Source: Candidatus Competibacter sp. (GTDB lineage Bacteria > Pseudomonadota > Gammaproteobacteria > Competibacterales > Competibacteraceae). From it: 64,000 nucleotides of DNA. Numbering within the stretch: position 1 is the stretch's first letter; each line of letters opens with the position of its first letter. The notes under the pieces were generated by a model. It searched no databases and was not told where the DNA came from. It saw only the letters and a list, made by a program, of their open reading frames with translations. This document shows, one piece after another, positions 48,946-58,800 of this stretch. A program made the position numbers and the translations under genes. The stretch lies in assembly GCA_029624815.1 (NCBI GenBank), contig JARSSH010000025.1, forward strand, positions 53,163 through 117,162. Direction: 5' to 3'.

Positions 48946-50040
48946 TCAGTCGGCATATTGTCGAAGGCGCACCGGGCGCCGCCGCGCGCCCCAAAGCCCC
49001 GGTTGTGCTTCAAATACGCCGGCGCAGGGCGTGCCGCACGCCTTGCAGCGGCCGTCGGCGGTCAGATTCCAGGCCCCGAGAGTGTACCAGTCGCGGCCGA
49101 TCAGCTTTTGGGCGCACTGGTGGCAGTAAGTGCTGTCGCCCTTCTCGTCGTGGACGTTGCCGGTGTAGGCGTAGCGGATGCCGTTCTTCATGGCGATCCG
49201 CCGGGCCCGGCTCAAGGTCGAGGGCGGGGTCGGCGAATGGTTCAGCATCTTCCAGTCCGGGTGGAAAGCGGTGAAATGGATCGGCACATCCGGCCCCAGG
49301 TTCTCCATCACCCACTGGGTCAGCGCCTCCAGTTCCGCGTCCGAGTCGTTCTCGCCGGGAATCAGCAGGGTGGTGATCTCGAACCAGACTTTCGTTTCCC
49401 GCTTCAGGTACACCAGGGTATCCAGCACCGGCTGCAAGTGGCCGCCGCAGATCTTCCAGTAGAATTCCTCGGTGAACGCCTTGAGATCGACGTTGGCGGC
49501 GTCCATGTATTTGAAGAATTCCCGGCGCGGTTCGTCGCAAATGTAACCGGCGGTGACCGCCACCGATTTGATGCCGTATTCCCGGCAGGCGGTCGCCACG
49601 TCGATGGCGTACTCCATGAAAATCACCGGGTCGTTGTAGGTGTAGGCCACGCTGCGGCAACCCAGTTCGTGGGCGACCCGAGCCAGCTTCAGCGGCGATG
49701 CCTCATCGGCCAGGGTATCCATCTCGCGCGACTTGCTCATGTCCCAGTTCTGGCAGAACTTGCAGGCCAGGTTGCAACCGGCGGTGCCGAACGACAACAC
49801 CGGCGTGCCCGGCAGAAAATGGTTGAGCGGTTTTTTCTCGATCGGGTCGATGCAGAACCCGCTGGAGCGGCCGTAGCTGGTCAGCACGATGCGGCCGTCG
49901 TGGCGACCGCGCACGAAGCACAATCCCTGCTGGCCTTCATGCAGCCTGCAAAAGCGCGGACAGACGTCGCATTGCACGCGGCCGTCGTCGAGGACGTGCC
50001 AATACTGGGTGGGAAAAAACTCGGTGGTGGTAATGTGCAT
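48946..50040 (-). CDS. amrS: AmmeMemoRadiSam system radical SAM enzyme
   Basis: A 364-residue radical SAM enzyme. Cluster-binding motif GTAGCNLACKFCQNWDMSK has the CxxxCxxC spacing for the [4Fe-4S]; an N-terminal VCPRFCRLHEGQQGLCFVR Cys-rich region resembles pyruvate-formate-lyase-activase-like enzymes. A C-terminal Cys set (CHQC; CKACGTPC) may bind a second cluster or zinc. Its reaction is unknown. It is divergent from amrB and amrA; the three genes form the AmmeMemoRadiSam trio found together in many genomes. Confidence 0.93.
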   Translation of the reverse strand: MHITTTEFFPTQYWHVLDDGRVQCDVCPRFCRLHEGQQGLCFVRGRHDGRIVLTSYGRSSGFCIDPIEKKPLNHFLPGTPVLSFGTAGCNLACKFCQNWDMSKSREMDTLADEASPLKLARVAHELGCRSVAYTYNDPVIFMEYAIDVATACREYGIKSVAVTAGYICDEPRREFFKYMDAANVDLKAFTEEFYWKICGGHLQPVLDTLVYLKRETKVWFEITTLLIPGENDSDAELEALTQWVMENLGPDVPIHFTAFHPDWKMLNHSPTPPSTLSRARRIAMKNGIRYAYTGNVHDEKGDSTYCHQCAQKLIGRDWYTLGAWNLTADGRCKACGTPCAGVFEAQPGLWGARRRPVRLRQYAD

Positions 50041-50195
50041 GGCGGCCTCCTGGGCAAAAGGCTCTCGTCGTTATCGGGCCAGCATCGCTGCTGGTTCCCA
50101 CAAAACTATCATTGGATTTTACCATTTTGAGACTAACTCCACGTTCTATACTCTAAATACGTCAATGTTGGCAAACTCATCGGGAGGGCGTCGTC

Positions 50196-50984
50196 ATGCA
50201 AACCGTGCGTACCCCCGCCGTGGCGGGGTTGTTCTATCCGGCGGATGCCGCGGAGCTACAGACCCAGGTTCGGGGCTTTCTGGCGCAGGTCGAACCGCCG
50301 GACGAGCCGCCGCCCAAGGCGATCATCGTTCCACACGCTGGCTACATCTATTCCGGCCCGATCGCGGCGTCGGCCTACGCCCGCTTGCGGGCGGCGCGCG
50401 ACATCATCCATCGGGTCGTGTTGCTGGGGCCCAGCCATCGGGTCGGTTTCAGGGGCATCGCGGTGAGCGGCATGGAGGCTTTCGCCACGCCGCTCGGCCG
50501 GATCGCGGTCGACCGGGCGGCGGTCGAACCGTTGGAGCAATTGCCCGACGTCGGCTTCCTGGAGCAGGCCCACGCGCAGGAACACAGCCTGGAGGTGCAC
50601 CTGCCCTTCCTGCAGGAAGTGCTGGACCGCTTCAAGCTGGTGCCGCTGGTGGTCGGCGAGGCGCGTCCGGCGGAAGTCGGCGCGGTGCTGGAAGCGCTGT
50701 GGGGCGGACCGGAAACCCTGATCGTCATCAGTTCCGATCTCAGCCACTATCACGATTACTCGACCGCCCGTCTCTTGGACGACACCACGTCCAAGGCCAT
50801 CGAGGCGCTGCGCTTCGAGGACATCGGCTACGAACAAGCCTGCGGGCGCAATCCGGTCAACGGTCTGTTGTGGGTGGCCCGGCGCAAGGGTCTACACGGC
50901 GAAACCATCGATCTGCGCAATTCCGGCGACACCGCCGGCTCGCGCGACCAGGTGGTGGGGTACGGCGCCTATGTCTTCCATTGA
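50196..50984 (+). CDS. amrB: AmmeMemoRadiSam system protein B (MEMO1 family)
   Basis: A 262-residue MEMO-fold protein related to class III extradiol dioxygenases. Seen: AVAGLFYPADAAELQTQV, KAIIVPHAGYIYSGPIAASAY, VVLLGPSHRVGFRGIAV, HSLEVHLPFLQEVL, IVISSDLSHYHDY and a C-terminal YGAYVFH. Conserved His residues suggest metal binding. The leader holds a strong GGGAGGG Shine-Dalgarno and a possible -10 box TATACT (50147-50152). It overlaps amrA by 14 bases. Its cellular role with AmrA and AmrS is not defined. Confidence 0.94.
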   Translation: MQTVRTPAVAGLFYPADAAELQTQVRGFLAQVEPPDEPPPKAIIVPHAGYIYSGPIAASAYARLRAARDIIHRVVLLGPSHRVGFRGIAVSGMEAFATPLGRIAVDRAAVEPLEQLPDVGFLEQAHAQEHSLEVHLPFLQEVLDRFKLVPLVVGEARPAEVGAVLEALWGGPETLIVISSDLSHYHDYSTARLLDDTTSKAIEALRFEDIGYEQACGRNPVNGLLWVARRKGLHGETIDLRNSGDTAGSRDQVVGYGAYVFH

Positions 50985-51567
50985 AACGCTGTCGCGGCCG
51001 GACCGCGCCGCCTTGCTGGAAGTGGCTCGGGCCTCGATCCGGCATGGCCTGCGGCACGGTCAGGCGCTGGAGGTGGACCCGGCCGACTATCCGGCAACCC
51101 TGCGCCCCCCGCGAGCGACCTTCGTGACCCTGGAAATCGGCGGCCGGTTGCGCGGCTGTATCGGCGCGCTGGCGGCCCGTCAGCCGCTGGTGCAAGACGT
51201 CGCCGCGCACGCCTTCGCCGCCGCCTTCGAAGATCCTCGCTTCCCGGAACTGCGGGAGAACGAGTTCCCGGCGCTGGATATCCACATCTCGGTGCTGTCG
51301 CCGCCAGAACCCTTGTCATTCGGTTCCGAGGAAGCGTTGCTGGCGCAACTGCGGCCGAGCGTGGACGGCCTGATCATCCAATTCCGCCACCACCGCGCCA
51401 CCTTCCTGCCGGCGGTGTGGGAGCAGCTACCCGACCCCTACGTATTCTTGGCGCAGCTCAAGCAAAAAGCCGGTTTGCCGCTGGATTTCTGGTCGCCGGA
51501 ACTGAGCGCCGAGCGTTACACCGCCGAATATTTCGGCGACGCCGCCGCGACCGACTCTTCGAACTGA
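50971..51567 (+). CDS. amrA: AmmeMemoRadiSam system protein A (AMMECR1 family)
   Basis: A 198-residue AMMECR1-domain protein. Seen: TFVTLEIGGRLRGCIGALAA, the LRGCIG signature; then FAAAFEDPRFPEL, LDIHISVLSPPEPL, and FLPAVWEQLPDPYVFLAQLK near the end. It starts inside amrB and converges with the glycosyltransferase gene at 51516, whose 3' end it overlaps by about 52 bases. Function unknown; human AMMECR1 has the same fold. Confidence 0.94.
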   Translation: MSSIETLSRPDRAALLEVARASIRHGLRHGQALEVDPADYPATLRPPRATFVTLEIGGRLRGCIGALAARQPLVQDVAAHAFAAAFEDPRFPELRENEFPALDIHISVLSPPEPLSFGSEEALLAQLRPSVDGLIIQFRHHRATFLPAVWEQLPDPYVFLAQLKQKAGLPLDFWSPELSAERYTAEYFGDAAATDSSN

Positions 51568-52187
51568 GCACGCCGCAGTCGGCGCAGGTCGGCCGATGTG
51601 TCCACATCCCAGCCCCGCGGCAGTTCGGCCCAGTCCGCGCCCCAGCGGCGCAGTCGGCGGCGGGTCGCCGCCAGCACGGCCGGTGTGCCCCAGGCGATGC
51701 CGCGAAACAGCGCCGGACGAGACCGGCGCAATCCAACCAGCAGATAGCCGCCGTCCCGCGCCGGCCCCAGCACCGCATCCCGCCCGGCGGCCAGTTCGGC
51801 ACAGGCCGCCCGCAATTCCGTCGCGCCCAGCGATACGCAATCGCCGCCAATCAGCACCGCGAATCGACCCGCGGCCAGCGTCCGATTCAGCGCATGGTTC
51901 ATGCGTCGGCCCAGATCGCCGCCGCATTGCCGGCGCAGCCGCACGCCGTACACCCGCCGGCAAGCGGTGAAAAAACCATGCCGCCCATCCGGGGCGCACC
52001 ACAGTTCGACCGGGCACAGCCGGGCCGCGTGGGCGATGGTCAGGGTCCGGCGCAGCAGTTTTTTATAGAGACGCGCCGCGCCGCGAGCCCCCAACTGCCC
52101 GGCCAGCCGGGTTTTGACCCGTCCGGGCACCGGCGCCTTGGCGAAAATCAGCAAGCGGGCGGTGGGAAATTCATAGGGCGGATTCAT
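51516..52187 (-). CDS. TIGR04282-type (DUF2064) glycosyltransferase-like protein
   Basis: A 223-residue nucleotidyl/glycosyl-transferase-fold protein. Seen: LLIFAKAPVPGRVKTRLAGQ at the start, a DCVSLGATEL site after VLIGG, and GPARDGGYLLVGL, matching the family often annotated as arsenosugar-biosynthesis-associated glycosyltransferase. I see no arsenic genes nearby, so the arsenosugar link is inherited from annotation only. ATG 52187 overlaps the stop of its partner gene (ATGA). Its 3' end overlaps amrA, a convergent overlap. Confidence 0.82.
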   Translation of the reverse strand: MNPPYEFPTARLLIFAKAPVPGRVKTRLAGQLGARGAARLYKKLLRRTLTIAHAARLCPVELWCAPDGRHGFFTACRRVYGVRLRRQCGGDLGRRMNHALNRTLAAGRFAVLIGGDCVSLGATELRAACAELAAGRDAVLGPARDGGYLLVGLRRSRPALFRGIAWGTPAVLAATRRRLRRWGADWAELPRGWDVDTSADLRRLRRAQFEESVAAASPKYSAV

Positions 52188-52864
52188 GGATGGTAAATCC
52201 GGGCCAGTCGCGCCGGGTCGGCGCCAAGAAAGTAGGCCAGCCGCAGCCGCCACATCAACAGGACGGTGCGGGCAATGCCGTCACGCTCCCAGCGCCGGCT
52301 GGAGGTTTGCAGCCGCTGCCGCAGGCACACCGGCCCGCCGTGCGGTTTCAGCCGCCGACACAGGGCAATATCCTCCATCAGGGCAATGGACGGATAACCG
52401 CCGATTCGCTCGAACAGCGCGCGACGCACGAAAATCCCCTGGTCGCCGGTGGCGATGCCGGTGAGCCGGGAACGGAGATTCATCAGCGTCTCCACCACCC
52501 GCAACAAGGGCTGGCGTCCAGACAGGCGCACGTCGAAGCGACCCCAGTGCCGGCCTGGTCCGGTCAGGGCGGCGCGGATCGAGCGCGCGGCGTCCGGCGG
52601 CGGCAGGCTATCGGCGTGCAGGAACCACAAAATCTCGCCGCTGGCCTGGCGCGCGCCGGCGTTCATCTGCGCGGCCCGGCCTCGGGAACCGCTCACCAAC
52701 CGGTCCGCCAGCGGCTCGGCCAGGGCCAGGGTCCGGTCCCGGCTGCCGCCGTCCGCCACGATCAGCTCGCAGCCTTGTTCGCGCAAGGGTTGCAAGGCGC
52801 GCAGGCAAACGGCGATCTGGGCTTCCTCGTTCAGAACGGGCAAAACGATGGCGATGCGGGACAT
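52184..52864 (-). CDS. TIGR04283-type GT2 glycosyltransferase
   Basis: A 226-residue family-2 glycosyltransferase. Seen: IAIVLPVLNEEAQIAVCLRAL, LIVADGGSRDRTLALAE, RGRAAQMNAGARQASGEILWFLHAD with the DXD-like HADS site, ATGDQGIFVRRALFERIGGYPSIALMEDI, and RRWERDGIARTVLLMWRLRL. It pairs with the DUF2064 gene downstream, a known two-gene arrangement. I chose ATG 52864 (MSRIAIV); a TTG at 52891 is also in frame. Product not known. Confidence 0.85.
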   Translation of the reverse strand: MSRIAIVLPVLNEEAQIAVCLRALQPLREQGCELIVADGGSRDRTLALAEPLADRLVSGSRGRAAQMNAGARQASGEILWFLHADSLPPPDAARSIRAALTGPGRHWGRFDVRLSGRQPLLRVVETLMNLRSRLTGIATGDQGIFVRRALFERIGGYPSIALMEDIALCRRLKPHGGPVCLRQRLQTSSRRWERDGIARTVLLMWRLRLAYFLGADPARLARIYHP

Positions 52865-52933
52865 GATTTTTCGGATTCGGGGTCTAGCCAATAACGGTTG
52901 AAGTTTGTATGATTCACAACCTATTTTAGTTTC

Positions 52934-53009
<76 letters not shown>

Positions 53010-53017
53010 ATTCAATC

Positions 53018-53039
53018 AGCGGCCTAGCGCCGCTTTTTT
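53018..53039 (+). terminator. Intrinsic terminator after tRNA-Ala
   Basis: AGCGGC (53018-53023) pairs with GCCGCT (53029-53034) around CTAGC, followed by a T run (53034-53039). It lies nine bases past the tRNA CCA end and 32 bases before the corA start. Confidence 0.85.
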
Positions 53040-53070
53040 GTTTTTCGCCGGCCGCGCGAGACCAGAGCCC

Positions 53071-54018
53071 ATGATCTACGGATTCACCTTGCGCAATCAC
53101 CGTCTCGAACAACTCAATCTCGAAGCGGATTCGACCACCCTGAACCAAGCCATCTGGATCGACCTGCTCAAACCCGACGACGAGGAGCGGGAACAGGTCG
53201 AATCCATGTACCGGCAAAACCTGCCCGAGCCGGAGGAGGTGGAGGAAATCGAGGCCAGCGCCCGCTTTTTCGAGGATGCCGACGGCTTGCATCTGCATTC
53301 GTATTTTCTCCACCGTCAGGACAAGCGGATCAGCAACTCCACGGTCGCCTTCACCCTCAAGGATCAGCGGCTGTTCACCCTGCACGACCATGAATTGCCG
53401 GCCATCCGCATGTTCCGGCTGCGCGCCCGCCGCGAGCAGGGGCTGGCGAAAGACGCCCTGTCGTTGATGATCGCCCTGTTCGAAACCAAAGTGGAAGAAC
53501 TCGCCGACATTTTGGAGGAAGTGCAGACCGCGCTCAACGCGGTGAGCGCTCAGGTGCTGGAAAGCAACGACGCCAGCCTGGAAGAGGCCATTGACGAACT
53601 GGCCCGTCAGGAAGACATCAACGGCAAGGTCCGTCTGTGTCTGATGGATACCCAGCGCGCCCTAACCTATCTGCTGCGCCGCGCCCGGCTGGGATCGACC
53701 CAGGCCGACGAGGTGCGGGAAATCCTGCGCGACATCGAATCATTGTTGCCGCACAACAGTTTCCTGTTTGAGAAGGTCAACTTTCTGATGGATGCCGCGC
53801 AGGGTTTCATCAGCATCGAACAAAACAAGATCATCAAGATCTTCTCCATCGCCGCCGTGGTGTTCCTGCCGCCGACCATGATCGCCAGCATCTACGGCAT
53901 GAACTTCCAGATCATGCCGGAACTCGGCTGGGAGTGGGGTTATCCCTTGGCGATCGGCCTGATGATCCTGTCGGGCATCGCGCCCTACTGGTATTTCAAA
54001 TACCGGGGCTGGCTGTAG
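53071..54018 (+). CDS. corA: CorA family magnesium/cobalt transporter
   Basis: A 315-residue CorA-type channel for Mg2+. Seen: MIYGFTLRNHRLEQLNLE, a long coiled stalk helix, then two C-terminal transmembrane helices with the signature YGMNF (GMN motif) between them and the final YWYFKYRGWL. ATG 53071 fits the family; the longer frame from 53038 runs back through the terminator. It converges on chaA with a nine-base gap. Confidence 0.96.
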   Translation: MIYGFTLRNHRLEQLNLEADSTTLNQAIWIDLLKPDDEEREQVESMYRQNLPEPEEVEEIEASARFFEDADGLHLHSYFLHRQDKRISNSTVAFTLKDQRLFTLHDHELPAIRMFRLRARREQGLAKDALSLMIALFETKVEELADILEEVQTALNAVSAQVLESNDASLEEAIDELARQEDINGKVRLCLMDTQRALTYLLRRARLGSTQADEVREILRDIESLLPHNSFLFEKVNFLMDAAQGFISIEQNKIIKIFSIAAVVFLPPTMIASIYGMNFQIMPELGWEWGYPLAIGLMILSGIAPYWYFKYRGWL

Positions 54019-54027
54019 CCGCCGTCT

Positions 54028-55128
54028 TCACAACAGACCCATCATCACCAGGGCCGCGAACGCCGCGAACAGGGCGAAGTGGCTGATGCCCTCGATGGCG
54101 TTGGTTTTGCCGTCGTGCGAGTTGTTCATTGCGGTCAGCAGGGTCAGTAGCAACAGGCCGGCCTGCATTGGCGTCAGCGCCATGACGATGCGCTCGCCGG
54201 TAAACAGGGCGATGCCTTCGATCACCGGCAGGGTCAGCAGCACGGTCGCCAGCGACGCCCCCAGGGCAATGTTGACCGTGGTCTGCATACGATCGTGCCG
54301 CGCGGCGTTGAGCGCGGTGAGAATCTCCGGGCTGGCGGAAATCAGCGCCACCAGCACCGCCGGCAGGGTTTTGGGCAGGCTGCTGCCGGTCAGGCCGGCG
54401 TCCAGCAGCACCGACAGCACCTCCGACAGCAGTCCCACCAACACGATGGCGCCGACCATCACCGCGATATGCTGCCCGTTCGGACTGTGGGCCACATCGT
54501 GGGCTTCTTCTTCCAGTCCTCCCGCATGTTCGAAGAACCGGCGGTGCTCGACCGTCTGCAAGCGCAAAAAAGCCAGGTACATGACCGCCATCACGCCGAC
54601 CGAGAACATGGAATACAGCCGCCAGTGGCTGTCCGGCACGAAGTCCGGGATGAACATGCCGATGCCGATGGCCACCAGCAGCATGGCGATGAAGGCGTTG
54701 GCGGAATCCAGGTTGTATTGCGGCGTGCCGTGCTTGAGGCCGCCGACGATCGCCGCCAGTCCGAGAATGCCGTTGATGTCCAGCATCACCGCCGCGAACA
54801 CGGTATCGCGCGCCAGGGTCGGATTGGGAGCGCCTTGCAGCAGAACCACCAAAATCACCACTTCCACCGACACTGCGGCGATGGTCAGGATCAAGGTGCC
54901 GTAGGGTTCCCCCAGCCGGGCCGCCAGTACTTCGGCGTGATGGCTGATACGGAAGGCGACACCGATGATGGCCGCCAGAATCACCAGCAGCAGGCCCCAT
55001 AGCAGGATGCCGCCGTGTTCGAGCGCTGTGTGTTCCAGGACGAAACCCAGCCCCAGCACGACCAGGGCGACGGCGATGGGAAATTCAGCCTTGAGGTATT
55101 TTTGCATCTCGGACAATCGCTCATTCAT
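54028..55128 (-). CDS. chaA: Calcium (sodium/potassium)/proton antiporter ChaA
   Basis: A 366-residue CaCA-superfamily antiporter with about 11 transmembrane helices. Seen: repeat I GTLILTIAAVSVEVVILVVL with the acidic GxxxE core, an acidic loop EHRRFFEHAGGLEEEAHD, and repeat II with LPAVLVALISASPEILTALN, both with conserved Glu. It exports Ca2+ or Na+/K+ in exchange for protons. It converges on corA, another cation transporter. Confidence 0.95.
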   Translation of the reverse strand: MNERLSEMQKYLKAEFPIAVALVVLGLGFVLEHTALEHGGILLWGLLLVILAAIIGVAFRISHHAEVLAARLGEPYGTLILTIAAVSVEVVILVVLLQGAPNPTLARDTVFAAVMLDINGILGLAAIVGGLKHGTPQYNLDSANAFIAMLLVAIGIGMFIPDFVPDSHWRLYSMFSVGVMAVMYLAFLRLQTVEHRRFFEHAGGLEEEAHDVAHSPNGQHIAVMVGAIVLVGLLSEVLSVLLDAGLTGSSLPKTLPAVLVALISASPEILTALNAARHDRMQTTVNIALGASLATVLLTLPVIEGIALFTGERIVMALTPMQAGLLLLTLLTAMNNSHDGKTNAIEGISHFALFAAFAALVMMGLL

Positions 55129-55222
55129 TGTGAAGGAAACGGATTTTCCAGCGAGGTTATCGATGAGAATGATTTTACCTGCTTTTATTGAAATTACCGC
55201 GCGCTCATGAAATTAAGGTCAT

Positions 55223-55504
55223 TCAAATGGTTAGTATTTCTGGCGGTGGTTTGATCGACCCATGGCAACTCCTCGCGTGTTGCGGTATTTCACCTGCTCC
55301 GCAAGGAGCGGCCGTCGCTACCCCAAGTATGAAAAAACCATTATTCACAATCGCGGGCGCAAATTTACGGCTGGTGGAACCGTGCTTGACGTGCGACTGT
55401 GGTTCGGCAAGACTCATGCTGTCACTTTGGTGTTGCGCTAACAGTATCCCACTCGTAGAATTGTTCGCCTGCTCCCACAAATCTGATTCGTTATCTTGCT
55501 GCAT
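55223..55504 (-). CDS. Doubtful short ORF of unknown function
   Basis: A 93-residue frame starting MQQDNESDLWEQANNSTSG. Composition is not obviously shadow-like, but there is no family signature, no strong Shine-Dalgarno, and the region is otherwise non-coding. It may be a remnant of a displaced gene. Confidence 0.25.
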   Translation of the reverse strand: MQQDNESDLWEQANNSTSGILLAQHQSDSMSLAEPQSHVKHGSTSRKFAPAIVNNGFFILGVATAAPCGAGEIPQHARSCHGSIKPPPEILTI

Positions 55505-55548
55505 ATAGCCATCCTATTCGGATGGCGGATGCCCGGATGATGCAAACT

Positions 55549-55606
55549 CCCTCACCCCAACCCCTCTCCCGGTGGGAGAGGGGAGCGCGTCAGCGCGGGG
55601 TGAGGG
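55549..55606. repeat. Nested palindromic repeat (REP-like)
   Basis: Inner hairpin CCCCTCTCCC (55561-55570) and GGGAGAGGGG (55574-55583) around GGT, nested in outer arms CCCTCACCCC (55549-55558) and GGGGTGAGGG (55597-55606), both perfect. It is related in sequence to the element inserted in tcdA. Confidence 0.9.
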
Positions 55607-55886
55607 CGCGACGGGTAAGCAACCACAATTGATTCAGGAGTGCTATATATCATTACCGCTAAGTAAGTTATGCAGAACCATATAATGGACATTATCAAAA
55701 ACAAAAAACCGTGGGTTCATCACTAAATCGAAGTGCTTAAAAATATTTATAAAATAATAAGTTATATTTTATACAGCAAGCCTTCATCCATGTTTCCGAT
55801 AATGTCTAATTACTTGCTATGAGCCCAAACCAACGCCGCCGCGCCCTGATAAACGGCGCAAAATGTAAACATAAAGAGATCAATGG

Positions 55887-58800
55887 ATGTCCCTGAAAGA
55901 AACCCAGATCGAGCACAACCTGATCAAAAAGCTCGAAGATCTCAAATACACCTACCGCCCCGACATCCACGACAAGGCCGCACTGGAGCAGAACTTCCGC
56001 GAGAGGTTCGAGGCGCTCAACCGCGTCCACCTGAGCGATGCCGAGTTCGCCCGGCTGCGCGATGAGATCATCAATGCCGATGTCTTCCAGGCCGCCAAGA
56101 CCCTGCGCGAGTACGGCTATTTTCAGCGCGAGGATGGCACCCCGCTGCACTACATGCTGGTCAACCTCAAGGATTGGTGCAAGAACGAGTTCGAGGTCAT
56201 CAACCAGCTCCGCATCAACACTGACAATAGCCATCATCGTTATGATGTGATCCTGCTCATCAACGGCTTGCCGCTGGTGCAGATCGAGCTGAAGGCGCTG
56301 GGCATCAACCCACGCCGGGCCATGGAGCAGATCGTCGAATACAAGAACGACCCCGGCAACGGCTACACCAACACGCTGCTCTGCTTCATGCAGCTCTTCA
56401 TCGTCAGCAACCGCAACCACACCCGGTACTTCGCCAACAACCACAGCCAGCACTTCGCCTTCAACGCCGAAGAGCGCTTCCTGCCCATCTACCAATGGGC
56501 CGAGGAAGACAACCGCAAAATTTCCCCCCTGAACGATTTCGCCGAGCAGTTTCTGGCGAAGTGTTCTCTAGGCCAGATGATCAGCCGTTACATGGTGCTG
56601 GTCGCCAGCGAGCAGAAGCTGCTGATCATGCGCCCCTACCAGATCTACGCGGTCAAGGCCATTGTCGACTGCATCCACCAGAATCGGGGCAACGGCTACA
56701 TTTGGCACACCACCGGCAGCGGCAAGACCCTCACGTCCTTCAAGGCCTCCACCCTGCTCAAGGACAACCCGGACATCGAAAAATGCCTGTTCGTGGTGGA
56801 CCGCAAGGATCTCGACCGCCAGACCCGGCTGGAATTCAACAAGTTTCAGGAAGGCTGCGTCGAGGAGAACACCAACACCGAAACCCTGGTGCGTCGCCTG
56901 CTCTCGGAGGACTATGCCGACAAGGTGATCGTCACCACCATCCAGAAGCTTGGCCTGGCGCTGGATGAGACTAGCAAGAAGGCTCAACAGCACAGGGAGA
57001 AGGGCAAGCGCACTTACAAGGAGCGGCTGGCCCCGCTACGCGACCGGCGTATCGTCATCATCTTCGACGAATGCCACCGCTCCCAGTTTGGCGAGAACCA
57101 CGCGGCCATCAAGGCGTTCTTCCCCAGGGCGCAACTGTTCGGCTTTACCGGCACGCCCATCTTCGAAGAGAACGCCAGCTATCAGCAAATCGACGGCACC
57201 GTGGGCTCTTACCGCACCACCCAGGACATCTTCGAAAAGCAGTTGCACGCCTACACCATCACCCACGCCATCGATGACCGTAACGTGCTGCGTTTTCATA
57301 TCGACTATTTCAAGCCCGCGGCCAACTCGCCGGGCGAGGGCGACTCACCCAGCGGCGGCAAGGCCAAAACGGCTGCGGCCAAGCCCAGCCAGACCGTCAC
57401 GCAGCAAGCCGTGGTGGAGGCGATTCTGGCCAAGCACGACGCCGCCACCAACCAGCGCCGCTTCAACGCCCTACTGGCCACGGCTTCCATCAACGACGCC
57501 ATTGCCTACTACAGCCTGTTCAAGCAAGTACAGGCCGAGCGCAAGGCCGAAGACCCGGACTTCATCCTGCTCAACATCGCCTGCGTCTTCTCACCCCCGG
57601 CGGAGGGCAACAAGGATGTGAAGCAGTTGCAGGAGGATCTGCCCCAGGAGCAGGCCGACAACCAGCAGGAGCCGGAAAAGAAGAAAGCCGCCCTGAAGGA
57701 AATAGTCGCCGACTACAACGCGCAATACAGTACCAACCACAGCTTAAGCGAGTTCGACGGCTACTATCAGGACGTGCAGCAGCGCATCAAGGATCAGAAG
57801 TATCCCAACAGCGATTACCCGCGCAAAAACAAGATCGACCTCACCATCGTGGTGGACATGCTGCTCACCGGTTTCGATTCCCAGTACCTCAACACCCTGT
57901 ACGTGGACAAGAACCTTAAGCATCATGGCTTGATTCAAGCCTTCTCGCGCACCAACCGCGTGCTCAACGACACCAAGCCGTGGGGCAACATCCTCGACTT
58001 TCGCGCTCAGAAAAAGGCGGTGGACGAAGCCATCGCCCTCTTCTCCGGCGAGGAGGCCAACCGTTCCCGCGAAATCTGGCTGGCGGACCCAGCCCCCAAG
58101 GTCATCGCCAAGCTCGATGCCGCCGTGGCGCAACTGGAAAACTTCATGCAGGCCCAAGGCCAGCCCTGCGCGCCGGACGCGGTCAACAACCTCAAGGGCG
58201 ACGCCGCCCGCGCCGGGTTCATCAACCGCTTCAAGGAAGTGCAGCGCCTCAAGACCCAGCTCGACCAATACACCGACCTGAGCGAGGAACAGCAGCAGCA
58301 AATCGAGCAGCGGCTGCCGGAAGAGCAACTGCGCGGTTTCAAGGGCATGTACCTGGTCACCGCCCAACGCCTCAAGGCGCAGCAGGGCAAGAGCGGGGAG
58401 GACGCCAGCGCCGACCAGCAGACCATCGAGCAGCTCGAATTCGAGTTCGTGCTGTTCTCCTCGGCGCTGATCGACTACGACTACATCATGGGCCTCATCG
58501 CCCGCTTCAGTCAGGAAAAACCCGGCAAAGAGACCATGAGCCGCGAGCAGATCATCAATCTCCTCAGTGCCAACAGCAATTTGCTGGACGAGCGCGAAGA
58601 GATCATCGCCTACATCAACACCCTGGAAGCGGGCAAAGGGCATGGTGGCATCGAGGACATTAGAGGCAGCTACCAGGTTTTCAAGGCACAAAAAAGCCAG
58701 GACGAGCTCAGCGACCTGGCCGACAGGCACAAACTGGCGTGCGACGCCCTGCAAGGTTTCGTGGACGGCATCCTCGACCGTATGATCTTCGACGGCGAGC

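Larger units (their letters stand above)
55129..55886. other. AT-rich, repeat-bearing boundary of the type I restriction region
   Basis: A 758-base stretch without a solid gene. It holds a nested palindrome (55549-55606), a doubtful 93-codon minus-strand ORF (55223-55504) and, from about 55630, a strongly AT-rich segment unlike the flanking genes, with TATAAT at 55681-55686 that could serve as a -10 for hsdR. No tRNA, integrase or clear attachment-site repeat is visible. Composition suggests a junction between resident and acquired DNA. Confidence 0.65.

Noticed and set aside
55223..55504. 93-codon ORF as a toxin or antitoxin
   Set aside because: No family signature and no partner gene; kept only as a doubtful ORF.
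55681..55686. Full sigma-70 promoter for hsdR
   Set aside because: A perfect TATAAT is present, but no acceptable -35 hexamer at 16-18 bp spacing.
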